A stretch of DNA of 9,337 nucleotides from JBQKLI01 sp012798975. Lineage in GTDB: Bacteria; Bacillota; Clostridia; Tissierellales; Peptoniphilaceae. A program made the translations under genes and the position numbers. The notes under the pieces are model-generated. The model saw only the letters and a list, made by a program, of their open reading frames with translations. It ran no database searches and had not been told where the DNA came from. The stretch spans positions 1 through 9,337 of the forward strand of contig NZ_JBQKLI010000033.1 of assembly GCF_052116305.1 (NCBI RefSeq), in the 5' to 3' direction. This document shows, in pieces, positions 5,641 to 9,337 of the stretch. Within the stretch, counting starts at the first letter, position 1. The number at the start of each line of letters is the position of its first letter.

Positions 5641-5997
5641 TTATCGGTATTCAACAAGCTGAACGCCGAGGCCGTTTGGATCCTTTACCATGACGAATTT
5701 CATTCCATCTTCTGGAGACTGTTCTTTGCCGACTTCGTAACCTTCTTTTTCCAGTTTTGTTCGAACTTCCTCTATCGATTCTACTTCAAAGCCGATGGTA
5801 ACTCCGCTTCCTATTGTACAGTCCATCTTCTCATTGCATAAAAGTTCTATATCCGACTCTCCCATATCTAAAAAGGCCAAATCAAACCCTTCGCTGACAT
5901 GCTTTTCGTCTTTTACTTTAAGACCTAGCAGATCTTTATAGAAATGCAAAGATTCTTCCATGTTTTTTACTTTTATTGTCGTCCAAAGATATTTCAT
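5641..5997 (-). CDS. VOC-fold (glyoxalase/bleomycin resistance-like) protein (118 aa)
   Basis: A full-length single VOC-domain protein made of two beta-alpha-beta-beta-beta modules: about 1-55 (MKYLWTTIKVKNMEESLHFY, LGLKV, LAFLDMG, IELL) and about 64-118 (VTIGFEV, VRTKLEKEGYEV, FVMVKDPNGLGVQLVEY). Against remembered Escherichia coli glyoxalase I, whose metal ligands are His5, Glu56, His74 and Glu122, the aligned residues are Trp5, Glu51, Thr67 and Gln113. Only one ligand is kept, so this is probably not a classical metal-dependent glyoxalase I; the substrate is unknown. The gene is last in the operon. Its AGGAGG (6008-6003) overlaps the sortase stop codon, with nine bases between the two frames, which points to translational coupling. 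Confidence 0.88.
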   Translation of the reverse strand: MKYLWTTIKVKNMEESLHFYKDLLGLKVKDEKHVSEGFDLAFLDMGESDIELLCNEKMDCTIGSGVTIGFEVESIEEVRTKLEKEGYEVGKEQSPEDGMKFVMVKDPNGLGVQLVEYR

Positions 5998-6006
5998 AAT
6001 GTCCTC

Positions 6007-6783
6007 CTATTTTTTCACTCCTACAAGTACAAATCTGGCATCGTTGTATTCATAACTGCAGGTGCTTAGGGTAATGAGCTGATCCTTTTCGCCGATTTCT
6101 ATATCATTTTTTACAACAGCACGTTTCTTCGCTTCTTCTGCATAATCCCGAGTATTGATCTGATCGTCTGCATTTATAAATTCATTAAAATGAAAGACTT
6201 GATCTTTTTTCGCCATATCCATTACAAATCCTGCAACTGCTTTGTATTCTTCCAATTTCCCGTTTCCAAACAGGTAGATTGTATTGTTTGAATCAAAATA
6301 GTTCTGATCTTTGTACTTTAGAAGATCGGAAAACATATTATCCGTTGCAAGGCTGTGCCCGTAAAGAATCAAGTTGTTGTTTCCTTTTTTAAGATCATTT
6401 TCATAATCTAAATAGATGCTTCCTACAGGGTCTTTTTTCTTATAAATATTATGATCTAGATAAAAATCATTGTCTTTGGCTTGGGTTACAGGATAATCAA
6501 TCAGCGTTCCTGGAAGTGTCAGCCAAGCTACTGTCTCATCGTTTATTTTCTGGGCTTCTTTAAGCTTCTTTCCATATATCGTCTCTCTGGAAACCGCTTC
6601 GTTTTCCTCTTCTTCTTGAAAAACAGCAGGATTTTCTTTTTTTGGCGCTTCCTTTTCCACTTTTTCTGTAATTTGCTGAGAAAGTTTTTTATTTGCATCC
6701 GTTGCGGTATTATTTCTATAATAGATCAGCCCGATAGCACAGATCGCCAGAACCAGCAGGGAAATAATTTTTTTCTTATTCAT
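6007..6783 (-). CDS. Class B sortase (258 aa)
   Basis: A membrane-anchored transpeptidase that attaches surface proteins to the peptidoglycan. Residues 6-22 form the N-terminal membrane anchor, followed by a charged stalk (about 25-80). The catalytic domain contains His143 in LILYGHSL, Cys242 in ITLSTCSYEY and Arg250 in DARFVLVGVK, the His-Cys-Arg triad in the class B arrangement, where the Cys and Arg are close together at the C-terminus. WLTLPGTLIDYPV near 87-99 is the usual start of the sortase B beta-barrel. Length is normal for the class. AGAGGG lies five bases before the ATG; trpS ends 27 bases upstream. No protein in the window has an evident C-terminal sorting signal, so its substrates are encoded elsewhere. 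Being co-transcribed with glycolytic and tRNA-charging genes is unusual. Confidence 0.93.
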   Translation of the reverse strand: MNKKKIISLLVLAICAIGLIYYRNNTATDANKKLSQQITEKVEKEAPKKENPAVFQEEEENEAVSRETIYGKKLKEAQKINDETVAWLTLPGTLIDYPVTQAKDNDFYLDHNIYKKKDPVGSIYLDYENDLKKGNNNLILYGHSLATDNMFSDLLKYKDQNYFDSNNTIYLFGNGKLEEYKAVAGFVMDMAKKDQVFHFNEFINADDQINTRDYAEEAKKRAVVKNDIEIGEKDQLITLSTCSYEYNDARFVLVGVKK

Positions 6784-6810
6784 TTCTACCCTCTTTCTTT
6801 GCCAAAAATA

Positions 6811-7908
6811 CTAAGACTCTTTCTTTTCTTTATATTTTTCGCTTTGGGCAAGTATTAATTTTTCATCATCAAAATAATTGATTTTCATCGCTTCTTTTAC
6901 TTGGTGAAGTGTTTCTTCGCCGACTTTTTTTGCCTTTGCAGTTCCTTTTTTAAGTATTTCATATACTCCTGGAATGTCGTTTTCGTACTGGGCACGCTTC
7001 TCCCGAATCGGGGCTAACTCTCTTTCCAAAACTTTTACAAGGAATTTCTTTACTTTCATATCCCCAAGCCCTCCTCTTTCATAGTGGGCTTTTAAAGCGT
7101 CCAAGTTTTCATAATCCGGCAGGAATTTTTTGAAGTCTTCTTCTTTGCTAAAGGCGTCTAGATAGATAAATACTGGATTATCTTTTGTATTTCCAGGATC
7201 CGATACTTGAATATGATTTGGATCCGTATACATACTCATCACTTTCTTTTTTACTTCCTCTTTCGAATCCGACAAATAAATAGCATTTCCTAAAGATTTG
7301 CTCATCTTTGCTTTTCCGTCAACACCGGGCAGGCGCAGGCAGGCCTTGTTGGAAGGCAGAAGAATCTCCGGTTCCACCAGAACTTCCCCATAAAGATGGT
7401 TGAATTTTCGGACGATTTCATTTGTCTGTTCAAGCATCGGAATCTGATCTTCCCCAACTGGAACCACATTTCCCTTAAAAAGAGTAATATCCGCCGCTTG
7501 GCTTACTGGATAAGTAAAAAATCCTGCAGGTATCGTTGCTTCGTAATTTCTCATCTGAATCTCAGATTTTACAGTAGGATTTCTTTGAAGCCTTGAAACG
7601 GTAACTAAATTCATATAATAAAATGTAAGTTCAAAGAGCTCCGGAACTTGAGATTGAATAAATATCGTTGATTTCTCCGGATCAATCCCGCAGGATAAAT
7701 AATCGAGTGCTACTTCTATAATATTTTGCCTGATTTTTTCAGGATTTTCCGCATTATCCGTTAAAGCCTGAGCGTCGGCGATCATAATAAATATATCATC
7801 GTATTTTCCTGAATTTTGTAATTCTACTCTTCCTTTGAGAGAACCTACATAATGGCCTACATGAAGCTTTCCAGTAGGACGGTCTCCTGTTAATATGGTC
7901 TTTCTCAT
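6811..7908 (-). CDS. trpS: Tryptophanyl-tRNA synthetase (365 aa)
   Basis: It charges tRNA(Trp) with tryptophan in the cytoplasm using ATP; class I synthetase, Rossmann fold. Signatures are TGDRPTGKLHVGHYVGS with the HIGH-type motif H16-VGH19, the tryptophan pocket region PVSQAADI with Asp140, VPVGEDQ (about 149-155), and the KMSKS loop at 201-205 (AKMSKSLGN). Length is near the usual 330-345, slightly extended. The longest frame begins at a GTG at 7920, but those codons contain the ribosome binding site GGAGG. The ATG at 7908, five bases after it, gives the canonical MRKTILTGDRPTG start. The upstream phosphofructokinase gene ends 16 bases earlier, so the two are co-transcribed. There is no T-box leader, which many clostridial trpS genes have; expression follows the pfp promoter. 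Confidence 0.97.
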   Translation of the reverse strand: MRKTILTGDRPTGKLHVGHYVGSLKGRVELQNSGKYDDIFIMIADAQALTDNAENPEKIRQNIIEVALDYLSCGIDPEKSTIFIQSQVPELFELTFYYMNLVTVSRLQRNPTVKSEIQMRNYEATIPAGFFTYPVSQAADITLFKGNVVPVGEDQIPMLEQTNEIVRKFNHLYGEVLVEPEILLPSNKACLRLPGVDGKAKMSKSLGNAIYLSDSKEEVKKKVMSMYTDPNHIQVSDPGNTKDNPVFIYLDAFSKEEDFKKFLPDYENLDALKAHYERGGLGDMKVKKFLVKVLERELAPIREKRAQYENDIPGVYEILKKGTAKAKKVGEETLHQVKEAMKINYFDDEKLILAQSEKYKEKKES

Positions 7909-7924
7909 TCTTTCCTCCACTTGT

Positions 7925-9145
7925 CTAAAATAAAATAAGATGTTTTCTAATACCTGTATTGCTGATTCCGAAATAATCTCCCTGAATTAAAGGAAGAAGA
8001 TATTCCCAAAGCGGTTCTCTTATTTTATGATTTCTTTCATCAATCCATTCTTCCGGGATCATTTTCTCCTTGTTTGCTGCTACAAACACAGGTACCGGCA
8101 AGTATTCTACACTATACTCTTTTCCCTCGTTTCGCTTAAGGGAGCTCATCATTCCGCTCTGGTTTTTCAATGCATATTCTACTGCATAATATCCCAGCTT
8201 TCTCGCTTCCTCAATATCTGTCAGACTCATAATATGGGAGCTGCTTCTTTGCATTGTGCTTAATTCGATGGCACGGATTTTGCAGTTGAATACTCTTTTA
8301 ATATACTCAGAAAGGGTCTGGGCAACACCGGCAATCTGTTTATGTCCGAAATCATCCATCTTATATTCTGTAGCCCATTCGCTGATATATTCTCCGTACT
8401 TGTCCTTCAGCCCTTCGCTGACTACTACCAGCAGATTATCCTTTTCTGCGAATAGTCTCTCCAGCTGAGAACTGAATTCTCGAAAGTGAAAGGGGTGCTC
8501 GCTAAAATAGATCAAGTCCGGTCCTTCTCCGCCGCTTAAGGAAGAAAGCGCAGCAGAGGCTGTCAGCCAACCTGTGTTTCGCCCCATAACTTCCACTAAG
8601 GTAACGGAACGCATATTATAAACTTTCGCATCTCTTTCCAGTTCCGAAACCGTCGTAGCGATATATTTTGCTGCAGATCCAAACCCTGGAGTATGGTCGA
8701 TCCCCTCTAGATCATTATCGATGGTCTTCGGCGCACCGACCACAGTGATCTCTTCTCCTATCTTTTTACAGTATTCAGATAATTTATGAACGGTATCCAT
8801 AGAATCATTTCCGCCGATATAAATAAAATAAGAGACCTCGTATTTCTTTAGAGTTTCAATAATTTTTTCGTATTCCGCTTTGTTTTCATCAAAATCTACT
8901 AAACGATAACGGCAGGATCCTAAAACGGAAGAAGGAGTCTGCATTAATAACTCCATCTTTTCCGAACTGGAAGCAATGTCGTCTAAAAGAATCAAATCGT
9001 CGTTCAATACCCCTTCTATCCCGTGTTTCGCCCCGTAAATATGGTCGATTTTTCCTGAAGCCTGAGCACAGGTTAATGCTCCTGCAAGTGTAGCATTAAT
9101 AGCAACTGTCGGACCTCCCGACTGGGCTATAAGTAGATTATTCAA
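7925..9145 (-). CDS. pfp: Pyrophosphate-dependent 6-phosphofructokinase (406 aa)
   Basis: It phosphorylates fructose 6-phosphate to fructose 1,6-bisphosphate, reversibly, with pyrophosphate as donor. QSGGPTVAIN opens the nucleotide/phosphate-binding fold. The donor-site signatures are G111-G-N-D114 (ATP enzymes have GGDGS) and PK140TIDND (ATP enzymes have PGTIDND); Asp114 and Lys140 together are the hallmark of PPi enzymes. Asp143 is the expected catalytic base and M187GRNTGW the substrate loop. The length fits the long-type clostridial PFPs. The frame extends upstream to a TTG at 9169, but GAGGTG lies within that extension, six bases before the TTG at 9145, which gives MNNLLIAQSGGP, the usual N-terminus. 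It is the first gene of the operon with trpS, the sortase and the VOC gene, and starts about 80 bases from the right IS copy. Confidence 0.94.
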   Translation of the reverse strand: MNNLLIAQSGGPTVAINATLAGALTCAQASGKIDHIYGAKHGIEGVLNDDLILLDDIASSSEKMELLMQTPSSVLGSCRYRLVDFDENKAEYEKIIETLKKYEVSYFIYIGGNDSMDTVHKLSEYCKKIGEEITVVGAPKTIDNDLEGIDHTPGFGSAAKYIATTVSELERDAKVYNMRSVTLVEVMGRNTGWLTASAALSSLSGGEGPDLIYFSEHPFHFREFSSQLERLFAEKDNLLVVVSEGLKDKYGEYISEWATEYKMDDFGHKQIAGVAQTLSEYIKRVFNCKIRAIELSTMQRSSSHIMSLTDIEEARKLGYYAVEYALKNQSGMMSSLKRNEGKEYSVEYLPVPVFVAANKEKMIPEEWIDERNHKIREPLWEYLLPLIQGDYFGISNTGIRKHLILF

Positions 9146-9171
9146 TAGAATCACCTCTGTTTTTTTCAATA

Positions 9172-9187
9172 TGTATCATTGTATCAT
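9172..9187 (-). promoter_or_regulatory. Candidate extended -10 promoter for the pfp operon
   Basis: On the minus strand two tandem ATGATACA units (9187-9172) create TGATACAAT, an extended -10 element (TGn plus TACAAT) at 9186-9178. No good -35 hexamer is at the normal distance, which an extended -10 can tolerate. Transcription would start near 9171, about 25 bases before the TTG start. The site is about 40 bases from the right IS end. Confidence 0.5.
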
Positions 9188-9226
9188 AAACAAGGCGGCG
9201 AGAGGAAAGGATAGGAAGTTCTCCAT

Positions 9227-9255
9227 CGTTAGGTGTTAGGATAGTTGAAGGATTA
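9227..9255 (+). repeat. IS end repeat, inward-facing end of the right copy
   Basis: Identical over 29 bases to the reverse complement of 1176-1204, including the seven bases (CGTTAGG) outside the TG at 9234-9235. The two copies thus form a long inverted repeat around about 8.0 kb. Confidence 0.85.
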
Positions 9256-9278
9256 GAAATAAAAAAGGAGACAAAATA

Positions 9279-9337
9279 ATGGACAAAACTTCTGAATTAA
9301 TTCAAATCCAAAAGCGACCTTCCACCACTCGATATTC
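9279..9337 (+). CDS. IS3-family transposase OrfA, second copy, N-terminal fragment at the window edge
   Basis: The ATG at 9279 follows AAAAAAGGAG and encodes MDKTSELIQIQKRPSTTRYS up to the edge. This matches the left copy's OrfA with a single residue change (Ser5 for Phe5), the other four base differences being silent. Silent changes dominating suggests that selection has kept the protein functional since the copies separated. Confidence 0.88.
   Translation, partial: MDKTSELIQIQKRPSTTRY

Larger units (their letters stand above)
9227..9337 (+). mobile_element. Second IS3-family insertion sequence, right copy, only its first 111 bases
   Basis: The sequence from 9227 is the upstream end of the same type of IS as at 1-1204, now reading rightwards. 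The first 29 bases are identical; the leader then differs by substitutions and one A indel, and the 59 coding bases differ at five positions. It is therefore a related copy, not a recent identical duplicate. The remainder is outside the window. Confidence 0.9.

Noticed and set aside
6481..6858. Rightward coding sequence of 125 codons antisense to the sortase gene
   Set aside because: It is a Phe-rich shadow frame of the real sortase gene, without a ribosome binding site or any domain. The same holds for the rightward frames opposite the PBP (2883-3504), VOC (5566-5841), trpS (7396-7596) and pfp (8027-8468) genes.
1205..9226. A composite transposon carrying resistance or accessory cargo
   Set aside because: The interior contains trpS, a main glycolytic enzyme and a normal operon structure, and the IS copies have diverged. 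Two separate insertions or a rearrangement are more likely.
9146..9226. A T-box or other riboswitch controlling trpS
   Set aside because: The space upstream of the operon is about 80 bases and shows no T-box core or terminator hairpin, and trpS is second in the operon with only 16 bases before it.

Overview
The window looks like a chromosomal segment of a low-GC, Gram-positive anaerobe, most likely a member of Clostridia. The evidence is AT-rich DNA, strong AGGAGG-type ribosome binding sites, a pyrophosphate-type phosphofructokinase, a class B sortase, lipoprotein signal peptides and a molybdate-binding (Mop) domain. The genus cannot be named from the sequence alone.

Layout from left to right. 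Positions 1-1204 hold most of an IS3-family (IS150-like) insertion sequence reading leftwards and running off the left edge. OrfA is complete; OrfB is in the -1 frame behind a run of nine A. After a 243-base spacer with a perfect 21-bp-arm hairpin and an 8-bp tandem repeat comes a two-gene leftward operon (4540 to 1448): a zinc-ribbon membrane protein of unknown role, then a lipid-anchored penicillin-binding protein that matches the MecA/PBP2a/PbpC class along its whole length. Next is a small, extremely Asp/Arg-rich lipoprotein (4977 to 4738). A 159-base divergent region separates it from the only rightward non-IS gene, a Mop-domain protein (5137-5562) with an unusual C-terminal tail. The rest, 9145 to 5641, is one tightly packed leftward operon: PPi-phosphofructokinase, tryptophanyl-tRNA synthetase, class B sortase and a VOC-fold protein. 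At 9227 a second, related but not identical IS copy begins and reads rightwards off the edge.

The window therefore combines cell-envelope functions (MecA-like transpeptidase, sortase B, two envelope-located proteins of unknown role) with housekeeping genes (glycolysis, tRNA charging). The roughly 8.0-kb block is flanked by two IS ends in inverted, outward-reading orientation. The housekeeping content argues against a simple accessory composite transposon, but the geometry makes inversion of the block by recombination possible.

For three genes (the zinc-ribbon protein, trpS and pfp) the longest open frame starts at a non-ATG codon that swallows the Shine-Dalgarno sequence. The starts given here are the internal codons correctly spaced from that sequence. 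I found no CRISPR array, no tRNA or rRNA, and no clearly novel defence or mobile system. The points most worth a second look are the zinc-ribbon/MecA-like PBP pair, the repeat-rich promoter and read-through tail of the Mop gene, and the Asp/Arg-repeat lipoprotein.
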